Positions 1 to 6,162 of a stretch of 22,484 nucleotides of DNA are shown here, piece after piece. The notes beneath the pieces were generated by a model, which saw only the letters and a program-made list of their open reading frames with translations, had not been told where the DNA came from and ran no database searches. The position numbers were made by a program, and so were the translations under genes. Origin of the DNA: Bacteroides sp. UBA7335 (GTDB taxonomy: Bacteria > Bacteroidota > Bacteroidia > Bacteroidales > Bacteroidaceae); NCBI GenBank assembly GCA_002471185.1, contig DKPL01000002.1:23198-45681 (forward strand). Reading direction: 5' to 3'. Each line of letters starts with the position of its first letter. Position 1 is the stretch's first letter.

Positions 1-6
1 TGCTTA

Positions 7-1041
7 TTATTTTGTTACTGAAAAGGAAGATGTATTACTCATCGATTTAGCCGAAAATGTCACTACTATTTTAGCATCATCACTCGTTATCCCAGGCAAT
101 CGAAAATTGTAATTTTGAATATTACCATTTACATAATCATAACTATCATATAACTCCCTACCACTTTTTGACCAACTGTATGCATCGCGTTCATACAGTG
201 CATATGCATCAACTGTATTTAACTCAATAGCACCTGAGGCAGAAATTGATTCCTCCAAAGGAAACTGTAAAGCAGGTTCTTCACTTTCAGTAACAAAATA
301 ATAAGCATCATTGGAATAGAAATTACGTATGCGTCTATATACATTTGTATTCCACTCCCATGAAAGAGTTCCTCGTGCATAAAAAAGCAAAGCATTAGCG
401 CTACGGTAAACTGGAACTTCGGGTAAATCATCATAAGGATGACTTGCAAAATGATTAGAAAGTAAGAATCCACCATAACCATAAATATGCACCTTTTCAG
501 GACTATTAAAGCCCATTTTACGCAAGTCTGAATGAGTCAGTTGATATACACCAGAATCGCTTATCTTAATCTTCACAAACTTTCCGGTAGAGAGTATAGA
601 GTTTTGAATTGAAGGTACCCGTGTTGATAATGTAGCACGCGCTTGAGCCAAAGGAGTAGTAGTAAGCGAAAGCTTAAAAGAGTTGACTTTCTGATAGCGT
701 CCATTGCGATAAACCACAGGGATAAAACGGACATTAAGATATCCTTTATGAGCTGAAATAGCAACATCGGTCTGGGCTTGGGGAAAATCAGGAAGCACAA
801 CAGCTGCATTTTGCAGTGAATCGGCAGTTGAGACATCAACATCTTCGAACTCTGGAAATTCGATTGCAACCTGATAGGAATATGAGCGAAAGTCTGCTGG
901 AAGAGAAATTTCTTCCACCATCTCGGGCAATGTGTGTATAGGAGGAAGTATCTGCCAATCAACAGTCACAAAATGCTGTTGAGCAGTTACAGGAAGAGTA
1001 ACTATTAATAATAGTAAAAATCGAAGTATTTTATACATCAT
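7..1041 (-). CDS. porU: PorU-like type IX secretion sortase, N-terminal part, frame broken at the window edge
   Basis: PorU-family proteins are large C25 (gingipain-type) cysteine peptidases that act as the cell-surface sortase of the type IX secretion system. What is visible is the N-terminal, non-catalytic portion of 344 residues: a signal peptide (about residues 1-20, hydrophobic LRFLLLLIVTLPVTA, cleavage near AQQ), then a beta-rich region including the family-like stretch STGKFVKIKISDSGVYQLT, followed by MGF and YGYGG. The catalytic domain is not in the window. The frame ends in tandem stops (TAA TAA, complement of 4-9) although the family is usually over 1,000 residues. Dropping one A from the A-run (complement of 10-13) would restore an open frame (T-N-N-K), so this is a real frameshift or a sequence error. 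It lies 63 nt downstream of the FAH-family gene and may share its transcript. The family call rests on recognition of the N-terminal region only. Confidence 0.7.
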   Translation of the reverse strand: MMYKILRFLLLLIVTLPVTAQQHFVTVDWQILPPIHTLPEMVEEISLPADFRSYSYQVAIEFPEFEDVDVSTADSLQNAAVVLPDFPQAQTDVAISAHKGYLNVRFIPVVYRNGRYQKVNSFKLSLTTTPLAQARATLSTRVPSIQNSILSTGKFVKIKISDSGVYQLTHSDLRKMGFNSPEKVHIYGYGGFLLSNHFASHPYDDLPEVPVYRSANALLFYARGTLSWEWNTNVYRRIRNFYSNDAYYFVTESEEPALQFPLEESISASGAIELNTVDAYALYERDAYSWSKSGRELYDSYDYVNGNIQNYNFRLPGITSDDAKIVVTFSAKSMSNTSSFSVTK

Positions 1042-1049
1042 AACTCAAT

Positions 1050-1087
1050 CATTGTAAGTGTTGATAAACTTTCAAACACCTACAATG
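1050..1087 (-). repeat. Intercistronic hairpin between the FAH gene and porU
   Basis: CATTGTAAGTGTT (1050-1062) and AACACCTACAATG (1075-1087) form a 13-bp stem with a 12-nt loop; as minus-strand RNA the single non-Watson-Crick position is a G-U pair. There is no T-run on the porU side (the next bases read ATTGAGTT), so it is not a typical intrinsic terminator. It could be an mRNA processing or stability element, or a partial terminator that reduces porU expression. Confidence 0.5.
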
Positions 1088-1104
1088 GTAGTTGTCGCTG
1101 TATA

Positions 1105-1719
1105 TCAACGAATATAGAAATCGAGCAGTTTTTCTTCTTCAAGATATCCTTCTAAATGTTGACCAACACTAACCGGACCAACCCCCACAGGAGTACCAGT
1201 AAAAAGAAGGTCACCAATTTTTAAAGTCATAAACTGACTTACATAAGAGATGATATCATCAATTTTAAATAACATATCAGCAGTATTGCCCTTTTGCACT
1301 TCTGCATCATCTATTTTTAAACAAAAGTTTAAGTTTTGAATATCTTTAAAGCGATCTACTGATACAAATGTACCAACAGCTGCTGAGTTATCAAAACCTT
1401 TACATAACTCCCAAGGTCCACCTTCGGCACGAAACTGACGTTGTAAATCGCGTGCGGTAAAATCGATACCTACGGTTACAGCATCATAATAACGATGAGC
1501 AAAACGAGGTGCGATATTCTTCCCTAACCGATTGATACGAACAACTAATTCCGTTTCATAATCAACTTGCTTAGAAAAATCGGGAATAAAAAAAGGCTTG
1601 CTATCTTTAAGCAAAGCCGAATCTGGTTTCATGAAGATAACCGGCTCTTTATTTATTAACGTATGTCCTAACTCTTTATTGTGTTGAGCATAGTTCATTC
1701 CTACAGCAATAATCTTCAT
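1105..1719 (-). CDS. Fumarylacetoacetate hydrolase (FAH) family protein
   Basis: A 204-residue single-domain FAH-fold enzyme. Relatives hydrolyse or decarboxylate acylpyruvates or oxaloacetate, or isomerise 2-hydroxyhepta-2,4-diene-1,7-dioate. Visible family features are the N-terminal GMNYAQHN (7-14), the divalent-metal ligands in YETE (Glu55 and Glu57), VGIDFTARD (83-91, Asp86 the third ligand), KGFDNSA (107-113), and the C-terminal GDLLFTGTPVGVGPV. The length is typical of short acylpyruvase-type members, which lack the N-terminal domain of true fumarylacetoacetases. The start ATG overlaps the rex stop codon by one base (TAATG), so translation is probably coupled to rex. The exact substrate cannot be told from sequence. 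Sharing a transcript with a redox regulator is suggestive but proves nothing about function. Confidence 0.88.
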   Translation of the reverse strand: MKIIAVGMNYAQHNKELGHTLINKEPVIFMKPDSALLKDSKPFFIPDFSKQVDYETELVVRINRLGKNIAPRFAHRYYDAVTVGIDFTARDLQRQFRAEGGPWELCKGFDNSAAVGTFVSVDRFKDIQNLNFCLKIDDAEVQKGNTADMLFKIDDIISYVSQFMTLKIGDLLFTGTPVGVGPVSVGQHLEGYLEEEKLLDFYIR

Positions 1720-2381
1720 TATTTATATTCATTAAAATTTAACCGATTAAACATAACAGCTAGATGCGCATAAAGTGACGTGTTCTGTACCACAATATAT
1801 TCGGGTACACGAATGCGAAAAGGGGTAAAATTCCAAACAGCTTTTATTCCACCGCCAATCATCTTATCGGTAATTGACTGAGCTATTTCAATAGGTACTG
1901 TCAAGACTCCAATTTGAACATCATAAACTTGCATCATTTCCTCAAAATCATCCGAATGATAAATAGGGATACCATTCAGCTGGGTACCCACTAGATTAGG
2001 ATTTACATCAAATGCTGCGACTATCTCCAAGCCAAAGTGTTTCAAACCAGAATCTTGAAGTAAGGCACCACCTAAGCTACCTACACCAAACAAAAAGGCT
2101 TTATGAATATTGGTAAATCCCAAAAATCCTTCAAGTACATCAATTAATGCATCGACCTCATACCCTACTCGAGTACGCCCGGAAATATTGACATAAGATA
2201 GATCTTTTGCTATTTGCGATGCATCGATATTGGTTTCTTTTGAAATTTGAGTAGACGAAACATAATGCTCTCCACGCTGTTTTAATAACTTTACGTTAGA
2301 CAAATACCATGGAAGTCTGCGAAGCGTTGGCTCCGGCACTTTCGTTATTTCTTTATGTTGTTTATCTTCCTCGTCTATCAC
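1719..2381 (-). CDS. rex: Redox-sensing transcriptional repressor Rex
   Basis: Rex senses the NADH/NAD+ ratio and represses fermentation and respiratory genes when NADH is low. The 220-residue protein has an N-terminal winged helix (about 18-85: LRRLPWYLSNVKLL, then SSTQISKETNIDASQIAKDLS), followed by a Rossmann fold with the dinucleotide motif GVGSLG (99-104) and the acidic residue in AAFD (Asp125) after the second strand. The C-terminal segment NTSLYAHLAVMFNRLNF fits the domain-swapping helix of the dimer. The start is GTG (complement of 2379-2381); no in-frame ATG lies upstream before a stop, and an AAAGG sits just before it. The gene is divergent from the SUI1-like gene and overlaps the FAH gene by one base. 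A Rex-box-like palindrome lies in the divergent intergenic region. Confidence 0.95.
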   Translation of the reverse strand: MIDEEDKQHKEITKVPEPTLRRLPWYLSNVKLLKQRGEHYVSSTQISKETNIDASQIAKDLSYVNISGRTRVGYEVDALIDVLEGFLGFTNIHKAFLFGVGSLGGALLQDSGLKHFGLEIVAAFDVNPNLVGTQLNGIPIYHSDDFEEMMQVYDVQIGVLTVPIEIAQSITDKMIGGGIKAVWNFTPFRIRVPEYIVVQNTSLYAHLAVMFNRLNFNEYK

Positions 2382-2408
2382 AGCCTTTCATTTTTTATAT
2401 GAGTTACA

Positions 2409-2416
2409 CAAAAGTA
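2409..2416 (-). promoter_or_regulatory. Candidate rex promoter, -7 box
   Basis: On the minus strand these bases read TACTTTTG, an exact match to the Bacteroidetes -7 consensus TAnnTTTG, about 28 nt before the rex GTG. No TTTG is seen at the expected -33 spacing, so the site may be weak or assisted. Confidence 0.5.
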
Positions 2417-2454
2417 CATTTTTTTTCTAAATATGAGGAGTAACAACTGCAAAA

Positions 2455-2486
2455 ATTGTAAAGTTCGCCACAATATGCTATTTTTG
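2455..2486 (+). promoter_or_regulatory. Candidate promoter of the SUI1-like gene
   Basis: TATTTTTG (2479-2486) matches TAnnTTTG exactly. An ATTG at 2455-2458 stands 20 nt upstream in the place of the -33 TTTG. The predicted start is about 20 nt before the ATG at 2512. The candidate Rex operator fills the spacer between the two boxes. Confidence 0.5.
2456..2473. promoter_or_regulatory. Candidate Rex operator
   Basis: TTGTAAAGTTCGCCACAA is an 18-bp imperfect palindrome that matches the general Rex-box pattern TTGTGAA-N4-TTCACAA at 11 of 14 specified positions, with both outer half-sites (TTGT and ACAA) intact. It lies between divergent rex and the SUI1-like gene, between the -33 and -7 regions of the candidate SUI1 promoter and about 40 bp upstream of the rex -7 box. 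Assignment is by pattern and context only. Confidence 0.45.
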
Positions 2487-2511
2487 AATATTATATCGAA
2501 AAAGTAGAAAC

Positions 2512-2862
2512 ATGAAAAAGAATGATTGGAAAGATAGACTCAATGTAGTATATTCCACTAATCCGGATTATAAATATGAGAGTGAAGAGGAGGACGAAGT
2601 TGCTAGCATTGAGCCAAGCAAACAAAACCTTCGAGTACAACTCGATCGCAAAAATCGTGGAGGTAAAATTGTAACACTTATCACTGGATTTATCGGTTCG
2701 GAAGACGAATTAAAAGAGCTAGGGAAAATGCTAAAAATGAAATGTGGTGTCGGTGGAGCTGCTAAAGATGGTGAAATCATTATACAGGGAGACTTCAAAA
2801 ATCGTATATTGGAACTATTAAAAAAAGAAGGATATACACGGACTAAACCAGTAGGTGGATAA
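2512..2862 (+). CDS. SUI1/YciH-like translation initiation factor
   Basis: A 116-residue protein with a SUI1 (eIF1-like) domain over about residues 44-113, seen in NRGGKIVTLITGF, CGVGGAAKDGEIIIQGD and the terminal LLKKEGYTRTKPVGG. The bacterial family (YciH) is thought to affect start-site discrimination on the ribosome; its role in Bacteroidetes is not well defined. The first 40 residues are a charged, probably unstructured tail with an acidic stretch (SEEEDEVA). It is the only protein gene on the plus strand here. It is divergent from rex and converges on tsf across a shared terminator. The domain is clear, the physiological role is not. Confidence 0.88.
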   Translation: MKKNDWKDRLNVVYSTNPDYKYESEEEDEVASIEPSKQNLRVQLDRKNRGGKIVTLITGFIGSEDELKELGKMLKMKCGVGGAAKDGEIIIQGDFKNRILELLKKEGYTRTKPVGG

Positions 2863-2876
2863 GAACGTTTATAATA

Positions 2877-2908
2877 AAAAAGCCTGTCCGATGAAGACAG
2901 GCTTTTTT
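2877..2908. terminator. Bidirectional intrinsic terminator between the SUI1-like gene and tsf
   Basis: AAAAGCCTGTC (to 2888) and GACAGGCTTTT (from 2896) pair around the 7-nt loop CGATGAA. There is a T-run at 2903-2908 on the plus strand and the matching A-run at 2876-2881 serves the minus strand. The genes converge here, so one hairpin can end both transcripts. Confidence 0.9.
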
Positions 2909-2930
2909 ATTATATCTAAACTGACATAGA

Positions 2931-3755
2931 TTATTCAGCACGCAAAGTAAAGCGACGGAATCCTGTAACAGTTAAGTCTTTGTTGATAGTTTTCAAATAT
3001 TCAGCAACAGACTTAGATCCATCTTGAATATAATCTTGCTTCAATAAACAAACTTCTTTATAGAATTTACCGATACGACCCATAGCGATCTTTTCGATCA
3101 TATTTTCAGGCTTACCTTCTTGACGAGCTTTGTCAGCTGCAATTTCTTTTTCTTTTTCAAGAACATCAGCAGGAACACTTGCTTCATCAAGTGCAATAGG
3201 ATTCATAGCAGCAACTTGCATTGCAATTTCATGACCAATTTTAGCATCAACAACTTCGTTCAAAGCAACCATTGTGCAAAGGAAGTTCTTGTTTTGGTGA
3301 TTGTAAGCAGAAATAGAAACACCTTCCAAAGTTTGGTAGCCATCTAATTCCATTTTTTCACCTGTGATACCACTTCTGTCAGTGATAGCTTGTGCTACTG
3401 TAATATCTCCTAAAGTAAGAGCGTTGATTTCTTCAACTGTTTTGCATTTGTTAGCAACAGCAGCATCCAAGATATCTTGAGTTAATTTTACGAAGTCTTC
3501 GTTTTTAGCAACGAAGTCAGTTTCGCATTTCAAAGCAAGAATAGCACCGAATCCGCCATCTACTTTTACAAGTACACAACCTTCAGAAGCTTCGCGATCA
3601 GAACGTTTAGCAGCAACAGCTTGTCCTTTTTCACGAATAATTTTCATTGCTTGATCGAAATCACCATTTGCATCGTTCAATGCATTTTTGCAATCCATCA
3701 TACCAGCTCCGGTCATTTTACGAAGCTTGGTGATATCAGCCATACTTACAGCCAT
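2931..3755 (-). CDS. tsf: Elongation factor Ts
   Basis: EF-Ts is the guanine-nucleotide exchange factor for EF-Tu. The 274-residue protein has the N-terminal UBA-like domain (ADITKLRKMTGAGMMDCKNAL), the EF-Tu-contacting motif TDFVAKN (79-85), and the C-terminal GRIGKFYKEVCLL. The chosen start gives MAVSMADITKL; a second in-frame ATG four codons later is possible. From memory, some Bacteroides EF-Ts proteins are about 330 residues because of an insert in the C-terminal part; this one is shorter. It is the last gene of the rplM-rpsI-rpsB-tsf series and is separated from rpsB by 149 nt holding a large hairpin. Confidence 0.97.
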   Translation of the reverse strand: MAVSMADITKLRKMTGAGMMDCKNALNDANGDFDQAMKIIREKGQAVAAKRSDREASEGCVLVKVDGGFGAILALKCETDFVAKNEDFVKLTQDILDAAVANKCKTVEEINALTLGDITVAQAITDRSGITGEKMELDGYQTLEGVSISAYNHQNKNFLCTMVALNEVVDAKIGHEIAMQVAAMNPIALDEASVPADVLEKEKEIAADKARQEGKPENMIEKIAMGRIGKFYKEVCLLKQDYIQDGSKSVAEYLKTINKDLTVTGFRRFTLRAE

Positions 3756-3793
3756 AGTATTTTAATATTTTAATTCGTTATATAAAAAATAAT

Positions 3794-3893
3794 AGTCAAG
3801 TAATATAAGTAATTAAGTAGTCAAGCAGAATTTGGCTACTTAAACAGCAGAACAGATTTCCATCCAACTGCTTAATTACTTAACTACTTGACT
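3794..3893. repeat. AT-rich inverted repeat built of degenerate 8-nt units, between rpsB and tsf
   Basis: The arm at 3794-3817 (AGTCAAGTAATATAAGTAAT then TAAG) is the near-perfect reverse complement of the arm at 3871-3893, differing by about two positions and one indel over 23-24 nt. A second inverted 13-mer pair, TTAAGTAGTCAAG (3813-3825) and CTTGACTACTTAA (3887-3899), overlaps them. The right arm is itself a degenerate tandem repeat (TTAATTAC, TTAACTAC, TTGACTAC, TTAAATAT). In the rpsB-tsf mRNA it would form a long AU-rich hairpin. It may be a dispersed intergenic repeat or an RNA processing or stability element. Confidence 0.7.
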
Positions 3894-3904
3894 ACTTAAA
3901 TATA

Positions 3905-4741
3905 TTAAGCCTCTTCGTCTTCTTTCACGAAAGCAGCAGCTTTAGCAGCGTTGATTGCTTCTTCGTCAGATTTGTCGAGTCTTGCTTTTACAGCTTTCTT
4001 CTTGCCTTTAGTAGCAGAAGCTTCGCCTGCAGCTTCCATATCAATCTTTTCAGCTTTTCTTTCATCAAGACCTTCAGCGATAGCACCGCAGCAAGCGTCA
4101 AGAATTACTTCGATTGATTTTGTAGCATCATCATTTGCAGGGATAACGAAATCGATGTTTGAAGGATCTGAGTTTGTATCAACGATAGCGAATACAGGAA
4201 TACCCAAACGGTTAGCTTCACGAACAGCGATATGTTCTTTCATTACGTCAACAATGAACAATGCAGATGGTAAACGAGTAAGATCAGCGATAGAACCTAA
4301 TGTTTTGTCCAACTTAGCACGTTGACGAGAAATTTGAAGAACTTCTCTTTTAGAAAGATTAGAATATGTACCATCGTTAGTTAATTTATCGATAGTAGCC
4401 ATTTTCTTAACAGCCTTACGGATAGTTGGGAAGTTAGTCAACATACCACCTGGCCAGCGCTCGATTACATAAGGCATATTTACAGATGAAGCTTTATCAG
4501 CAACAACTTGTTTAGCCTGTTTTTTAGTAGCAACAAAAAGGATTTTTTTACCCGATTTTGCGATTTGCTTCAAAGCTTCAGCAGCTTCGTCAACTTTAGC
4601 AACAGTTTTATGGAGGTCGATGATATGAATACCATTACGTTCCATGAAGATATAAGGAGCCATAGCGGGGTTCCACTTTCTTTTAAGGTGTCCGAAGTGG
4701 CAACCGGCTTCCAATAATGTATCAAAATTAGTTCTTGACAT
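3905..4741 (-). CDS. rpsB: 30S ribosomal protein S2
   Basis: S2 binds late to the back of the 30S subunit. The 278-residue protein shows the family landmarks LEAGCHFGHLKRKWNPAMAPYIF near the start, FVATKKQAK, ERWPGGMLTNFPTIRK, and ADLTRLPSALFIVD followed by EANRLGIPVFAIVDTNSDPSNIDFVIPAND. A lysine/alanine/glutamate-rich tail of about 50 residues (ATKGKKKAVKARL to EDEEA) extends the usual core and is probably disordered. The 126-nt gap after rpsI carries hairpins that may be a leader. tsf follows, the usual bacterial order. Confidence 0.98.
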   Translation of the reverse strand: MSRTNFDTLLEAGCHFGHLKRKWNPAMAPYIFMERNGIHIIDLHKTVAKVDEAAEALKQIAKSGKKILFVATKKQAKQVVADKASSVNMPYVIERWPGGMLTNFPTIRKAVKKMATIDKLTNDGTYSNLSKREVLQISRQRAKLDKTLGSIADLTRLPSALFIVDVMKEHIAVREANRLGIPVFAIVDTNSDPSNIDFVIPANDDATKSIEVILDACCGAIAEGLDERKAEKIDMEAAGEASATKGKKKAVKARLDKSDEEAINAAKAAAFVKEDEEA

Positions 4742-4867
4742 TTTTGTTTTTCTTTAATTGTTTACTTTCTTTTTTGTTTCTTTTTCTAAACCAACTGTCG
4801 GGTAGCCTTCTTTGTAAAGAGTCCCGATAGTTTAGATACTAAACATTCGATTCCTCTAAGCAACGCA
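4742..4867 (-). promoter_or_regulatory. rpsI-rpsB spacer with hairpins, possible S2 leader
   Basis: The spacer contains a perfect 6-bp hairpin with a 3-nt loop (GTTTAG 4830-4835, CTAAAC 4839-4844). It also contains a larger stem formed by AACTGTCGGG (4792-4801) and CCCGATAGTT (4823-4832), with one mismatch in minus-strand RNA. The two share bases and cannot both form fully, as expected of a switching leader. The region nearest rpsB is purine-rich (GAAAAAGAAACAAAAAAG). No TAnnTTTG promoter was found inside. Autogenous control by S2 is inference. Confidence 0.35.
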
Positions 4868-5254
4868 TTAACGTTTGCTGAACTGGAATCTTCTACGAGC
4901 TTTAGGTTGACCCGGTTTCTTACGTTCTACAGAACGTGGATCACGTGTCATAAATCCTTCTGCACGAAGTGCTGCTTTGTCTTCAGGATTGATTTTCACA
5001 AGAGCACGAGCAATAGCAAGGCGAAGAGCTTGTGATTGTCCTGTAAAGCCACCACCATAGATATTAACTTTGATATCGTATTTTTCAGCAACACCAAGTT
5101 TTGTCAATGGTTGTTTTACAACATATTGAAGAATAGTTGATGGAAAGTACTCTGCAAGGTCTCTCTTGTTAATAGTAATCTTTCCTGTACCTTCGCTTAC
5201 GAAAATACGTGCGATTGCGCGCTTGCGTCTGCCTAATGCATTAATTACTTCCAT
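4868..5254 (-). CDS. rpsI: 30S ribosomal protein S9
   Basis: S9 binds the 30S head, with its C-terminal tail reaching the P-site tRNA. The 128-residue protein has the expected N-terminus (NALGRRKRAIARIFVSEGTG), NIYGGGFTGQSQALRLAIARALV, the conserved RDPRSVERKKPGQPKARRRFQFSKR region, and the invariant basic terminus SKR. It starts 6 nt after the rplM stop, the standard L13-S9 gene pair, so the two are certainly cotranscribed. Confidence 0.98.
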   Translation of the reverse strand: MEVINALGRRKRAIARIFVSEGTGKITINKRDLAEYFPSTILQYVVKQPLTKLGVAEKYDIKVNIYGGGFTGQSQALRLAIARALVKINPEDKAALRAEGFMTRDPRSVERKKPGQPKARRRFQFSKR

Positions 5255-5260
5255 TACGTA

Positions 5261-5722
5261 TTATTTAAGTAAGTTAATATCAATTGATTTAGGGGTTTGA
5301 GCTTCGTGTTTGTGCTCGTTTCCAGCATAAACATAAAGGTTGCTCAACAATTTAGCACCTAATTTATTTTTAGGCAACATACCCTTTACTACTTTTCTCA
5401 ATAATCTGTCTTCACCGTTAGGTTTAGCAATCAAACGGGCAGGAGTAATTTCTCTTTGACCACCAGGATAGCCTGTATATGACAAATATACGCGGTCATT
5501 CCACTTGTTGCCAGTTAATTTCACTTTGTCGGCATTGATAATGATTACATTATCACCGCAATCTACATGAGGAGTAAAGTTTGGTTTGTACTTTCCTCTC
5601 AACAGTTTCGCAACTTTCGCAGCCAGACGACCTAAAGTTTGGTCTGTTGCGTCAACGATAACCCATTCTTTGGTTACTGTTGCTTTGTTTGCAGAAATGG
5701 TCTTGTAACTTAAAGTATCCAC
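5261..5722 (-). CDS. rplM: 50S ribosomal protein L13
   Basis: L13 is an early-assembling 50S protein. The start chosen is the GTG at the complement of 5720-5722, which gives a 153-residue protein beginning M-D-T-L-S-Y-K-T-I-S, the N-terminus I know from Bacteroides L13. A longer frame from TTG at 5773 would add 17 residues (LVVRKILVVTLKTKLR) that lie in the leader and look non-coding. Family motifs are ATDQTLGRLAAKVAKLLRGK, ADKVKLTGNKW, YSYTGYPGG-like YLSYTGYPGGQ, and VVKGMLPKNKLG. Transcription probably starts at the strong promoter at 5846-5876, leaving a leader of about 118 nt. Confidence 0.95.
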   Translation of the reverse strand: MDTLSYKTISANKATVTKEWVIVDATDQTLGRLAAKVAKLLRGKYKPNFTPHVDCGDNVIIINADKVKLTGNKWNDRVYLSYTGYPGGQREITPARLIAKPNGEDRLLRKVVKGMLPKNKLGAKLLSNLYVYAGNEHKHEAQTPKSIDINLLK

Positions 5723-5841
5723 TCTTAATTTTGTTTTTAATGTTACTACTAAAATTTTTCTCACCACAAGCAATCCTTCCCGGACAAAGAAAGACTAACT
5801 TGCTATGAATTAATCTCTTATCTTTTTCAGATAATAATCGG
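5723..5841 (-). ncRNA. rplM leader, candidate autoregulatory ribosomal-protein leader
   Basis: Between the predicted transcription start (about 5841) and the GTG lies a leader of about 118 nt. It starts near a clear hairpin, TTATCT (5818-5823) with AGATAA (5829-5834). Further on, GCAAG near 5800 can pair with CTTGT near 5766, enclosing GTCCGGGAAGG. A ribosomal-protein leader before rplM has, as far as I recall, been proposed in Bacteroidia, but I cannot confirm that this sequence matches it. Confidence 0.4.
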
Positions 5842-5845
5842 CTTG

Positions 5846-5876
5846 CAAAAGTACGGCTTTTCTTTGAAACGACAAA
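5846..5876 (-). promoter_or_regulatory. Promoter of the rplM-rpsI (rpsB-tsf) transcript
   Basis: On the minus strand TTTG (complement of 5873-5876), a 19-nt spacer, then TACTTTTG (complement of 5846-5853) match the Bacteroidetes -33/-7 consensus exactly. The bases just before the -7 box, AAAAGCCG, recur at the tRNA-fMet promoter. Confidence 0.8.
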
Positions 5877-6095
5877 CGATTTCGCTTTTTTTTTGGTTTA
5901 TTAGCCTGTTATACAAGGGCGATAATCAGTTTATAACCACACCTTCCACTTACTTCTCAATGTAAATTCAGAAAGAGCTTCAAAGCCATCTTTTAACGTT
6001 ATTTACAATATAATATCATCAATACAGATAAACAAACCGGGCAAACCACAAGCTATTACAACCCCGTTAAGCGATGGCTATCCTTCTGCCATTTT
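5877..6095. other. Gene-free stretch between asnS and rplM
   Basis: No frame with coding character and no strong repeat is seen here on either strand. Next to the promoter there is a T-run (5885-5893). The remainder is plain AT-rich sequence between the asnS terminator and the rplM promoter. Confidence 0.6.
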
Positions 6096-6135
6096 GCAAA
6101 ACAAGGTTTACTCTCAAAATAAGAGTAAACCTTGT
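6096..6135 (-). terminator. Terminator of asnS
   Basis: ACAAGGTTTACTCT (6101-6114) and AGAGTAAACCTTGT (6122-6135) form a perfect 14-bp stem with a 7-nt loop, 28 nt after the asnS stop. Reading the minus strand, the stem ends in TTGTTTTG, a modest T-run. There is no plus-strand gene nearby that it would serve. Confidence 0.75.
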
Positions 6136-6162
6136 GTATTTTATATATATAATAGATCTCGT

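Noticed and set aside
3794..3899. The rpsB-tsf hairpin as an intrinsic terminator
   Set aside because: It is AT-rich with a loop of about 53 nt, and tsf has to be transcribed beyond it; no other strong tsf promoter was found.
5723..5773. TTG-started extension of L13 by 17 residues
   Set aside because: The known Bacteroides L13 N-terminus begins at the GTG, and the extension lies in the leader downstream of the consensus promoter.
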